Part shown: one piece after another, positions 1 to 6,249 of the stretch | Layout of the letters: each line of letters starts with the position of its first letter | Position numbering within the stretch: position 1 is the first letter of the stretch | Source of the DNA: Caedibacter sp052030685 | Lineage (GTDB): Bacteria > Pseudomonadota > Gammaproteobacteria > Francisellales > Francisellaceae | DNA: 12,694 nucleotides | Assembly: GCF_052030685.1 (NCBI RefSeq) | Contig: NZ_JBQAJM010000041.1 | Span: forward strand, 1 to 12,694 | Direction: 5' to 3' | Position numbers and translations under genes: made by a program | The notes under the pieces: model-generated | What the model saw: only the letters and a program-made list of their open reading frames with translations | Database searches by the model: none | What the model was told of the DNA's origin: nothing

Positions 1-77
1 GGCATAAAAAATTGTCTTAAGAATCCAGATTTAGAAATATTTGAGTAGTCAATATCCAGGTAACTTGCAATGAGTTG
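1..77. repeat. Left copy of 77-bp sequence repeated inverted at the right end of the window
   Basis: The first 77 bases are the exact reverse complement of bases 12618-12694; identity stops abruptly at position 78. Read outward (minus strand here, plus strand at the far end) one frame stays open through all 77 bases without a stop, while the frame used by the interrupted transposase on the right ends at TAA inside the repeat. Both the transporter gene on the left and tnpA on the right lose their 3' parts at or near this sequence, so it probably marks the edge of a multicopy element such as an insertion sequence. The length of exactly 77 equals a common assembler k-mer, so the perfect match may only record where assembly stopped. 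The element family is not recognised. Confidence 0.85.
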
Positions 78-97
78 AGGGTGGTCCGTAAAGGCAG

Positions 98-1087
98 CTA
101 CCTTAACACTGGTCCAATTAAATAGTAGAAAATTGGATAATAGAATATCAGTATCAAGATATGCCCAATAAATGAAACCTTCATAATGCCTATGCGATCA
201 ACGATTGAACCAATGATCACAAGAAATGTGACGAGTAACCCAACACAACAAAGCTGCACTATCCAAGAAAAAATATAATCATCAACTGGCTGCGCATGAT
301 AATTTGATATCAATCTGTTGGTATAAAAAAGGAATGAAAAAAGCAAAAATGAATTGGTAGATACAAACAACGTTATCTTAAGTGATGACCAGATATTATC
401 CCTGAAGTTGCTTATAATTGGAATTCTCACCTTATTTTCAGATGAAAGATTCAATGTTTCAATGAAATGAGTTCTTATGTAATAAACAACAAAAATAAAA
501 ATCAACGAAAAACCAAATGGAATTTTCCAGCCATATGTCATAAACATATTTTTATCCATATAAAAAATTAAAAATACGCACAGAATAATTCCAATAAAAT
601 GACCAAATGTCCCTGTAATTTCGGTAAAGCTGCAAAAAAAACCTCTCCTGTTATTTGGCGCTGACTCATATAATGAAACCATTACGGTAGGAAATTCTCC
701 GGAAAAAGCAATCCCTTGAATAATCCTTAAAATGATTACAATGACAGGCGCTGCTGCACCAATCACTGCGTATCCTGGTATTAAAATCATCCCTATCGCT
801 GATACAGACATTAAGCTAATGGTATAAGTCAGTACCACTTTTCTACCAAACTTATCACCTATAACTCCCCAGAGCAAAGCTCCAAACGGTCTGGCAATAT
901 ATGCTGATAAAAAAAGAATAAACGACAGAATTACCCGGATATCCGCATCCATATTATCTGGGAAAAAAACAACACTAAAAGTTTGGGAAAGCATTCCATA
1001 CAGCACAAAATCATAGGCCTCGAAGCCATTCCCTAATGAAATCGCCAGTATCTGTTTTTTCTGGCTATAATCTATACGCGAAACCAT
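98..1087 (-). pseudogene. MHS-type MFS transporter, 3'-truncated
   Basis: The 329-residue product starts normally: the N-terminus has the metabolite:H+ symporter (MHS) pattern GNGFEAYDF-LYG, then motif A (GDKFGRK, about residue 78) after TM2, and the TM4 signature RIIQGIAFSGEF with E-x-x-PNNRRG, followed by hydrophobic segments up to about TM9 with a second motif-A-like GSIVDRIG. MHS proteins (ProP, ShiA, citrate and dicarboxylate carriers) are about 420-450 residues with 12 membrane segments, so the last two or three are missing. The stop at 98-100 lies just 20 bases from the 77-bp end repeat, so the gene was probably cut by insertion or frameshifted there. Another frame is open across the stop into the repeat but does not look membrane-spanning. 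The start ATG at 1087 has no strong Shine-Dalgarno; a weak extended -10 (TGATACACT) lies upstream at about 1150-1165. The substrate cannot be told. It is oriented like the central operon but separated from it by mobile DNA. Confidence 0.75.
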
Positions 1088-1293
1088 TCGACTAACTCAA
1101 AGTTTTTCCTTACCACTAGGAAGCATCAATTTGAGTTGATATTCAATCTATAAAGTGTATCACAGTGTATTAAAAATCAATTGTAAGTAATATTTAATCA
1201 TTCAAAACATAGTTATGTGACATGGCATATCACTCGAATGAAAGCAAAATTTGTAAATTTGATTAGTCAAATATCATGCTTAGTAGATACCTT
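1088..1293. other. Non-coding stretch upstream of the truncated transporter
   Basis: This AT-rich segment has no credible reading frame. It holds the presumed promoter of the minus-strand transporter: a TACACT hexamer preceded by TG and, 15 bases further upstream, TTGATT, which is a poor spacing. Nothing else is recognisable before the hairpin run that begins at 1294. Confidence 0.4.
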
Positions 1294-1475
1294 GTGAGCA
1301 TTGAGCTCACGTTTGCCAATTAGGCAAACAGCGATTAATTCCTTAAGAATTATCGCGTTTTATAAGAGCTTTGCTCTTGGTCATTTATTGAGTCTTGACA
1401 CTCGGAAAGGTCTAAATAATGACTGGCTTTTGAGCCTCCCCTGCGTCACTGTTTGGACAGTGACGCAGGGGAGGC
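1294..1475. other. Array of consecutive hairpins; candidate structured RNA or single-strand DNA element
   Basis: Successive inverted repeats follow one another almost without gaps: GTGAGC/GCTCAC (1294-1310, 5-nt loop); GTTTGCC/GGCAAAC (1311-1329, 5-nt loop), abutting the first; a 10-bp stem with one bulged T at 1335 (1331-1356); AAGAGC/GCTCTT (1364-1378, 3-nt loop); a weak GAGT/ACTC (1390-1403) enclosed by GTCATT/AATGAC; and a perfect 19-bp stem with TTGG loop (1434-1475). The only reading frame across it starts at TTG and encodes the palindrome, so a protein is unlikely. Such an ordered stem array suggests a structured RNA, or the foldable end of a mobile element. It matches no RNA family that I can name with confidence, and the transcribed strand is unknown. 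Confidence 0.5.
1434..1475. repeat. Perfect 19-bp GC-rich inverted repeat (hairpin)
   Basis: The arms at 1434-1452 and 1457-1475 are exact reverse complements around a TTGG loop. The stem is far more GC-rich than its surroundings and is the strongest secondary structure in the window. No T-run follows on the plus strand (the next bases are ACGACCCGAAG), and the minus-strand side reads TCAAAAGCC, so it is not a standard intrinsic terminator. It ends 21 bp before the GGGG end of the miniature element at 1497. Confidence 0.85.
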
Positions 1476-1496
1476 ACGACCCGAAGTTTCTTAAAA

Positions 1497-1523
1497 GGGG
1501 TTAATTCCATATAGCACTGGTTT
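1497..1523 (+). repeat. Left terminal inverted repeat of the miniature element
   Basis: A 27-bp sequence beginning GGGGTTAATTCC that is exactly repeated in inverted orientation at 1973-1999. The preceding TTAAAA plus GGGGTT recurs as TTAAAAGGGGTT at about 1552-1563, so a second partial end-like motif lies just inside the element. Confidence 0.85.
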
Positions 1524-1972
1524 TTCCCAGATATGCGTTAAAAACCATATTTTAAAAGGGGTTCATGGTATTATTTTTCACTAATCAAGACTTATCTAAT
1601 ATTTGATTAAGCCTTTATTAGCAAGAGATGTGGCAACTTAAGAAAAAAATAAAAATTTCAGCTTACACCAACAAATTAAACGTTCGTTTTCTTGGTTGTC
1701 TAAAATTAGGTGCATATTGGTGCTTAAATCAGCAAGTAAACTCATTGATTTTATCTATGTTAGTATGAGTTGCTAATCTTATCTTTTTTGCCAACAATAG
1801 TTAAAGCTATATTTTATAAGGCGTGATTGATGTTTTTTAAAATATGTTTTTTCCAAAAATCTTCAAAAGCCTGATATTAAAGGTTTTGTTAAAAGTATGC
1901 TTGCAAAATCCTATTGAAATAGAGGTGGCTGAATCCCATATAAAATAATGGTTAACCTCACTTTGATAGTAC

Positions 1973-1999
1973 AAACCAGTGCTATATGGAATTAACCCC
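1973..1999 (-). repeat. Right terminal inverted repeat of the miniature element
   Basis: Exact 27-bp reverse complement of 1497-1523, ending in CCCC at 1996-1999. It directly abuts the remnant resolvase codons. Confidence 0.85.
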
Positions 2000-2034
2000 T
2001 CTTTGGTGCTGACACGCGCATATCCGTATTTCAT
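2000..2034 (-). pseudogene. Serine resolvase/invertase gene, 5' fragment only (interrupted)
   Basis: The start codon at 2034 opens the peptide MKYGYARVSTK, which matches the N-terminus of Tn3/Hin-type serine recombinases, where the serine of R-V-S-T is the nucleophile. The frame then runs directly into the GGGG end of the miniature element and continues as an unrelated 50-odd-residue tail to 1837. The rest of the gene is not found in the window. This is distinct from the intact resolvase at 10791-11411, which begins MSKTIAYIRTST, so two separate recombinase systems have been present in this region. Confidence 0.7.
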
Positions 2035-2409
2035 TTTATCTGCAAACTAAACCTTAATATTTTTAGCTTATATTAACTTTGATAAAGTAAATAGCAATTT
2101 CTTACAAATTTTACTACGATTCATAACGATTTTGTTTAACAATGATTTGCAAGCTTTAACGATCGTTTTTCCAGAAAATAACGAGTAAAAACAATCAATT
2201 CGTGACAAATTAGATCTATAGTGCTAGACTCCATATATCTAAGGCTTTTCAGCCAATCTTCCATAAAATATTTACACATTTCACCCTATCACACGAGACC
2301 GCCTTAATGGAAGGTCACTTTAAAAGTGATCATTTTTAGAAGATGAGATTCCTGAAATTATTGAACGATTTTGATAAATGGATTATTGACATTCAAGACG
2401 GTATCTTTT
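2035..2409. other. 375-bp intergenic region, no recognisable gene
   Basis: This stretch lies between the resolvase remnant and the 3' end of the operon. Its left part would have held the promoter and possibly the recombination site of the lost resolvase. I see no gene: a plus-strand frame from 2343 gives only about 38 residues and runs antisense into the transporter. It contains the hairpin listed at 2313-2338 and an imperfect one at about 2296-2316. Confidence 0.5.
2313..2338 (+). terminator. Weak terminator-like hairpin
   Basis: GGTCACTT and AAGTGATC pair as an 8-bp stem with one G-T wobble and a TAA loop, and are followed on the plus strand by CATTTTT. It lies about 75 bp past the last gene of the minus-strand operon, but its T-run is on the plus strand, so any role in ending that operon is doubtful. 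The stem is AT-rich and weak. Confidence 0.3.
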
Positions 2410-3618
2410 TTATTCTCTCAACACATGGTTACCTTTTAAAAACATCCATATGAATGAAATCAAAATCATAATTGGAAGTAAATAAATACCAATATATGAG
2501 TTTGATGTTGAATAGCAACTTTGACTAGCTAGCTGGACACCAATAAATCCAATGAATGGTTGCATTAAAACAGAGCCATACATATTTAATATATTTGTTA
2601 AAGATATAGCTAAACCTTTATTTGTAGAGTTAACATATGCATTTACACGAGAGAAACCTAATATGTATATACTGCTAATGCTACCAATAATAAAATACAC
2701 TCCTAAATTAACTATAAATGATAAATGATTAAAAAATGCCAAACTAATTAATATAAATTGCAATAATGAGCCATATAGTATTGTCTTGTTACTTCTAGAT
2801 AAAAATTGAATATGACCAAGTAATACGCAACCAAATACTAGACCTAAATATATAATTGATAAAATATCAGCTGAAGAAGTATAATTATAACCTTTTGATT
2901 TAATTAGGAACTCAATCCCCCATAAATTACAAAAGACAGTTACTATATTAAACATAGAACCTGAAAAAAAACCAAGAACCCAAATCCTACTATCTAAAAC
3001 TATCTTTTTATAATTCCTAATTGAAAATTTGGCACTATTTTTCTTCATAGTGTCTGTTGGCCAAAAAAATATAGATATAGTCATCGTTATAATCACTAAA
3101 AAAGCCATGATTATAAACAGAGTTTTCCATCCATTCGAAGAAACAATATTTGAACAAAATTTTACTGAGAATGAAGTAATTAATAACGTAGTTGCTTCAA
3201 AAAAAGAAAATGCCTTTAGATAAGAGTTACTAAATTTATATTTAATATTCAAACTGTATAAAGTAGCGTTAAATGGTACAGCACAGAATATACCCATAAA
3301 AAACCTTAATCCAAGGGCTACTAAGAAAGAGGAATTTAAGATAAAGCACAATGTTAAAAAAACTAGTAAGAGCTGAGAGTAAATTAATATTTTTTTTGCA
3401 GAAAACTTATCTAATAGAATACCAATGGGAATTTGTGCAAGAATTAAACCGATAAAAAACATAGAGGATAACACCCCAAGAGAAGCAGTATTTATTCCAA
3501 AGTAAATCTGCAATTCATAGGTAATTAAGCCAGTACTAAACTGATACATGAATTGTATAGAACCAAAAAGAACAGCAACAAAAAGAAAAATCTGAGGAAT
3601 AATTTTTTTAAAAAACAT
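2410..3618 (-). CDS. MFS transporter, probable exporter of the operon product
   Basis: The 402-residue protein is very hydrophobic, with about 12 predicted membrane segments and the MFS motif A (GILLDKFSAKKIL, about residues 65-77) between TM2 and TM3. The N-terminus (YQFSTGLITYELQ followed by LGVLSSMFFIGLILAQIPIG) resembles a large group of MFS proteins common in Legionella and relatives. Two halves of six segments are separated by a charged loop near residue 190-205 (TDTMKKNSAK). It is the last gene of the operon, starting 2 nt after the stop of the preceding oxygenase gene, which suggests translational coupling. Since the operon makes a small polar solute, the simplest role is its export; uptake of a precursor or of the solute itself is equally possible from sequence. 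Length and motifs are normal, with no sign of decay. Confidence 0.85.
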   Translation of the reverse strand: MFFKKIIPQIFLFVAVLFGSIQFMYQFSTGLITYELQIYFGINTASLGVLSSMFFIGLILAQIPIGILLDKFSAKKILIYSQLLLVFLTLCFILNSSFLVALGLRFFMGIFCAVPFNATLYSLNIKYKFSNSYLKAFSFFEATTLLITSFSVKFCSNIVSSNGWKTLFIIMAFLVIITMTISIFFWPTDTMKKNSAKFSIRNYKKIVLDSRIWVLGFFSGSMFNIVTVFCNLWGIEFLIKSKGYNYTSSADILSIIYLGLVFGCVLLGHIQFLSRSNKTILYGSLLQFILISLAFFNHLSFIVNLGVYFIIGSISSIYILGFSRVNAYVNSTNKGLAISLTNILNMYGSVLMQPFIGFIGVQLASQSCYSTSNSYIGIYLLPIMILISFIWMFLKGNHVLRE

Positions 3619-3620
3619 AT

Positions 3621-4619
3621 TTATACAACAACATGCTTTTTATTTCTATAAAGGCAATTTTTGAGTAACTTTTGACTCGAATTAACTATTCCATATAGTC
3701 TAATTAACCATCGATCTGTACCATCATAATTTGGACTAAAAGACGCTCTAGAATGAACTGTTTTTTGGTTAGAGAAGAGCATAATTTCCCCTGGATTAAT
3801 TGATATTCTAATTGGGTTTGCTTGATCTATTTTAGACTTAAATAAATTAAGTGCATGTTCAGCTTCACTATCAACAGCAAAACAGTTCAGCTCATCATAT
3901 CGGCAAATAAATTTTTCGTTATATTTTTTAACTAAAGGATAAACACAGGGTTCTTTTTTTCTAGAACTAACATCAAAAGAAGATGGTGTTGTTATTTTAA
4001 ATCTTTTAGAACATAAAATATCAACTAAACTGGAATCTAAAGTCTTTAATATATCATCTAATATGTATATATCTGTTGGAATATTGTTTGGGTTCCTAAT
4101 GCATGAAAATATAGAATAATCTGGTGCTGGGGCAATTCTCTTGACTTCATCACCTAAAAGAGGTCTATCAGGTAAGTCCATATGAACGGGAAAATATCTT
4201 GAACCCCCATGCGCACTTTGGTTATCATCTTTAGCATATTCTAAAGGCGCTACTGATCTATATAAGCAGTCATCGTTTTCGCCATGATAAGTTAAAGGAA
4301 ATAATTTAAAAATTTTAGCAGTTAATAAGAGAGAATATAAACAAAATTTCAGCTGCTTATAATCTATGTTATGATCCATTGGCGTATTTGGCAATGGAAA
4401 ATCTATAGGGAAATTATGCAATATAACAATTTCTGGTAATGTTTCCTCTAAATTAAAGTTAATATAATTATGGGATATCTCATCTGCAAAGTTTTTAATT
4501 CTATCAATTAGATCAATCGGCTTTAATAATGCATGGATATCGACTTTCTGTGCATTTTTAGTAATCCTTTCTTTAACCTCATAAGGAAGATAGATATGTT
4601 TTTCTATGTTAGTTCGCAT
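3621..4619 (-). CDS. Fe(II)/2-oxoglutarate-dependent oxygenase, clavaminate synthase-like (VioC/AsnO type)
   Basis: The 332-residue protein carries the metal-binding facial triad as H146-x-D148 (in YFPVHMDLP) and H289, and the 2-oxoglutarate-binding arginine R303 in the block H-S-R-A-S-F...Y-D-G-T-D-R-W-L-I-R. This HxR..F..xYDGxDRWLxR block and the 14-residue spacing from the distal His to the Arg are typical of the clavaminate-synthase-like family, which includes free amino-acid beta-hydroxylases acting on arginine (VioC) and asparagine (AsnO). It is therefore probably a hydroxylase or desaturase acting on a diaminobutyrate-derived amino acid or its cyclised form. The start codon immediately follows the stop of the EctD-like gene (TAAATG), with GAGG inside that gene's end as ribosome-binding site. 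It is a second, unrelated-fold-group oxygenase beside EctD. The substrate is unknown. Confidence 0.8.
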   Translation of the reverse strand: MRTNIEKHIYLPYEVKERITKNAQKVDIHALLKPIDLIDRIKNFADEISHNYINFNLEETLPEIVILHNFPIDFPLPNTPMDHNIDYKQLKFCLYSLLLTAKIFKLFPLTYHGENDDCLYRSVAPLEYAKDDNQSAHGGSRYFPVHMDLPDRPLLGDEVKRIAPAPDYSIFSCIRNPNNIPTDIYILDDILKTLDSSLVDILCSKRFKITTPSSFDVSSRKKEPCVYPLVKKYNEKFICRYDELNCFAVDSEAEHALNLFKSKIDQANPIRISINPGEIMLFSNQKTVHSRASFSPNYDGTDRWLIRLYGIVNSSQKLLKNCLYRNKKHVVV

Positions 4620-5447
4620 TTAAAATACCTCTTCAATATTATGATTGGCCATATAATTAGGCCTCACACTCTTTTTAGGCTTATTGGTAACGCTATTATA
4701 ACTAAACATGAGCTTTATTCTGTCATACGGTGATATGTTATTGGATGAACCGTGAATTAGATTTGGGTCAAAAAGTAAAATATCTCCTGGTTTTAATGCA
4801 ATATACTCAATTCCATACGTTTCTATCAGCTTTTTAAATATCTCGGTCTTAGGAGTGTCATAATCTTGTGTTTGCAAATTATCTTTAAAATTAAATTTCT
4901 GATCTTTTGGTTGTTCATTTTCTGCTGGAACATAATATAAGTGAGATTTAGGAACTACCATCAAAGCACCATTATAAAATGACTGTTCTGTAACACAGAT
5001 ATCTATATTTATAGCCCTTGGTTCTGGCATGCCATCAACATTGTGCCATGTAATATAATCAGTATGAAAATTAAAAGATTTTCCTGTAAACGCCTTTTTA
5101 TAATTAATTTTAGATTGATAAATATAAACTTGGTCATCTAATATTTGCTTGACCGCTTTTAACACATAATCATGTTGATAAAAATCTTTCAATGTAGGCT
5201 CATTATGAATCTCGAAAATTTGTCTAATTGTTTCTTCTTGTAATTCTGATACAACATTTTCACCATTTGTATTATATAACTCCATCACTCTATTTAAAAT
5301 TTCATTGATACTTTGTTGATCTATAATATTTTTTAACTTGATAAAACCATTTTCTTTGTAGAACGAAATTTGCTCTGCATTAAGTGGTGAAAAGTTATTC
5401 TTGCTCCATACAACAGGAGAGGCTCTAGTGATTTTTTTTAAGTTCAT
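4620..5447 (-). CDS. ectD: EctD-like ectoine hydroxylase (PhyH family, Fe(II)/2-oxoglutarate dependent)
   Basis: The 275-residue protein shows the EctD layout: LNAEQISFYKENGFI (about residues 22-36), YQSKIN (110-115), the signature region F126-N-F-H-T-D to W134-H...D-G-M-P (141), and the C-terminal IHGSSNNISP...R with FSYNSVTN. H128, D130 and H232 would bind iron and R243 the 2-oxoglutarate, at the spacing seen in ectoine hydroxylases. EctD hydroxylates ectoine at C5 to 5-hydroxyectoine. Against the published signature F-x-WHSDFETWH-x-EDG(M/L)P, five fixed positions differ (W to F, S to T, F to Y, E to I, E to V), so the substrate may be altered. It is somewhat shorter than typical EctD (about 300). 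AAGGAG sits 5 nt before the ATG. The symbol reflects homology, not proven substrate. Confidence 0.85.
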   Translation of the reverse strand: MNLKKITRASPVVWSKNNFSPLNAEQISFYKENGFIKLKNIIDQQSINEILNRVMELYNTNGENVVSELQEETIRQIFEIHNEPTLKDFYQHDYVLKAVKQILDDQVYIYQSKINYKKAFTGKSFNFHTDYITWHNVDGMPEPRAINIDICVTEQSFYNGALMVVPKSHLYYVPAENEQPKDQKFNFKDNLQTQDYDTPKTEIFKKLIETYGIEYIALKPGDILLFDPNLIHGSSNNISPYDRIKLMFSYNSVTNKPKKSVRPNYMANHNIEEVF

Positions 5448-5452
5448 AAAAT

Positions 5453-5458
5453 CTCCTT
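5453..5458 (-). promoter_or_regulatory. Ribosome-binding site of the ectD-like gene
   Basis: AAGGAG on the minus strand, 5 nt upstream of the ATG at 5447. It fixes the start codon and is one of only two strong Shine-Dalgarno sites in the operon, in its largest internal gap (39 nt). Confidence 0.8.
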
Positions 5459-5486
5459 CAATTTGTTTTATAAAGAACTGTTAAGG

Positions 5487-6245
5487 TTATTTAGTAAAAA
5501 TTTTTCCATAACTGCTTACATTAGTATCAATATTTAAAGTCTTTAAAGCATTCCAAAGTAAAGCTTGGTTACTTGTAATAACAGGAATCGAGAGTTCATT
5601 TTCTATCTCTTGTATAGCATCTATAGACCTCAAAGAGCTACAGCTAATAAATAAACAATCTGACTTTTGTATTTCATTTTTTCTCTCTACACAAAAATGA
5701 GATATATAATCAGGAGATACATTTGCTATATCCGAATCAAGTAAAATATTAAAGCCTTCAATATTATCAACAGTAAAACCCTGATTAGTAAAATACTCTA
5801 ACTCTAAATTATTTAACTTATCAATGTAAGGAGTAACTATATACACTTGTTTTGCTGACAAAAATTTAAGCGCTTCAATTACACTTTCTGCAAGTGTTAT
5901 AACTTTTGTTGAAGTTTGTTGAACCGAAGATATAAGTTTTTTAACTTTCTCATCACCTATAACGATACTGCCCATAGTGCAGGCAAAACAAATCAAATCA
6001 ACGCTTCCGTCTGGGAGTAAGCTCTCCGAAGACTTCTTAATTTCATGGGACATACTCTGTAATGTTTTTTCATCAACTACGTTAGACATTTTTATTCTAT
6101 TGAAGTGCAAACCAACATGCGTGGGCGCCATTGAAAACATATCTGACTCGACTGTTTGATCCATTGCAACAGTTAAAAACCCAATTTTACCTTTCCAATG
6201 TCTTCCTTGATCAAAAATTTCGTTTCTTAGCATTTCATACTCCAT
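5487..6245 (-). CDS. Asp/Glu racemase-superfamily enzyme, EutA/maleate isomerase-like
   Basis: About 252 residues with the two-cysteine active site of the superfamily: FACTMGS in the first half (C89 from the chosen start) and ISCSSLRS in the second (C202), followed by the family block I-E-N-E-L-S-I-P-V-I-T-S-N-Q-A-L-L-W. The N-terminus (GKIGFLTVAMDQTVESDM-SMAP) resembles EutA and maleate cis-trans isomerases more than true amino-acid racemases. EutA belongs to hydroxyectoine/ectoine catabolic clusters, so its presence in a biosynthetic operon is unusual; epimerisation of a hydroxylated or amino-acid centre, or a salvage step, are possible. The ATG at 6245 is chosen because it leaves a 4-nt gap to the upstream gene like its neighbours; an ATG at 6275 would overlap that gene by 26 nt. 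Neither has a good Shine-Dalgarno. A short repeat (AAACAAATTTAAT) precedes both. Confidence 0.8.
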   Translation of the reverse strand: MEYEMLRNEIFDQGRHWKGKIGFLTVAMDQTVESDMFSMAPTHVGLHFNRIKMSNVVDEKTLQSMSHEIKKSSESLLPDGSVDLICFACTMGSIVIGDEKVKKLISSVQQTSTKVITLAESVIEALKFLSAKQVYIVTPYIDKLNNLELEYFTNQGFTVDNIEGFNILLDSDIANVSPDYISHFCVERKNEIQKSDCLFISCSSLRSIDAIQEIENELSIPVITSNQALLWNALKTLNIDTNVSSYGKIFTK

Positions 6246-6249
6246 GAGA

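Larger units (their letters stand above)
1497..1999. mobile_element. 503-bp non-autonomous element with Tn3-like GGGG terminal inverted repeats (TIME/MITE-like)
   Basis: The element is bounded by perfect 27-bp inverted repeats that begin GGGG and end CCCC, as Tn3-family ends do. The ~450 bp between them contain no convincing gene. A size below 600 bp, no transposase and Tn3-like ends fit Tn3-derived inverted-repeat miniature elements, which are mobilised in trans. The right end lies inside the start of a resolvase gene (2000-2034), so insertion disrupted it. The 5-bp flanks (TAAAA left, TCTTT right) do not match, so the expected target duplication is absent; the left flank may have been rearranged or the element formed by deletion. 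The ends share GGGGTT and a GCAC core with the Tn3 end at 10714 but are otherwise different, pointing to a different parent. Confidence 0.6.

Noticed and set aside
1434..1475. Intrinsic terminator
   Set aside because: The stem is strong, but neither strand has a following T-run, and no intact gene ends there.
1294..1475. Integron attC site or tRNA-like element
   Set aside because: No GTTRRRY/RYYYAAC core pair with the attC layout and no cloverleaf; the hairpins are serial, not a single long imperfect stem.
1301..1504. 67-codon plus-strand open frame
   Set aside because: It starts at TTG inside a hairpin loop and translates the 19-bp palindrome; no family resemblance and no ribosome-binding site.
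1837..2034. 65-residue minus-strand protein as a real gene
   Set aside because: Only the first 11-12 codons are resolvase; the rest is miniature-element DNA read through by chance.
2343..2456. Short plus-strand frame starting MRFLKLLNDF
   Set aside because: About 38 codons, overlaps the 3' end of the transporter antisense, and has no ribosome-binding site or recognisable family.
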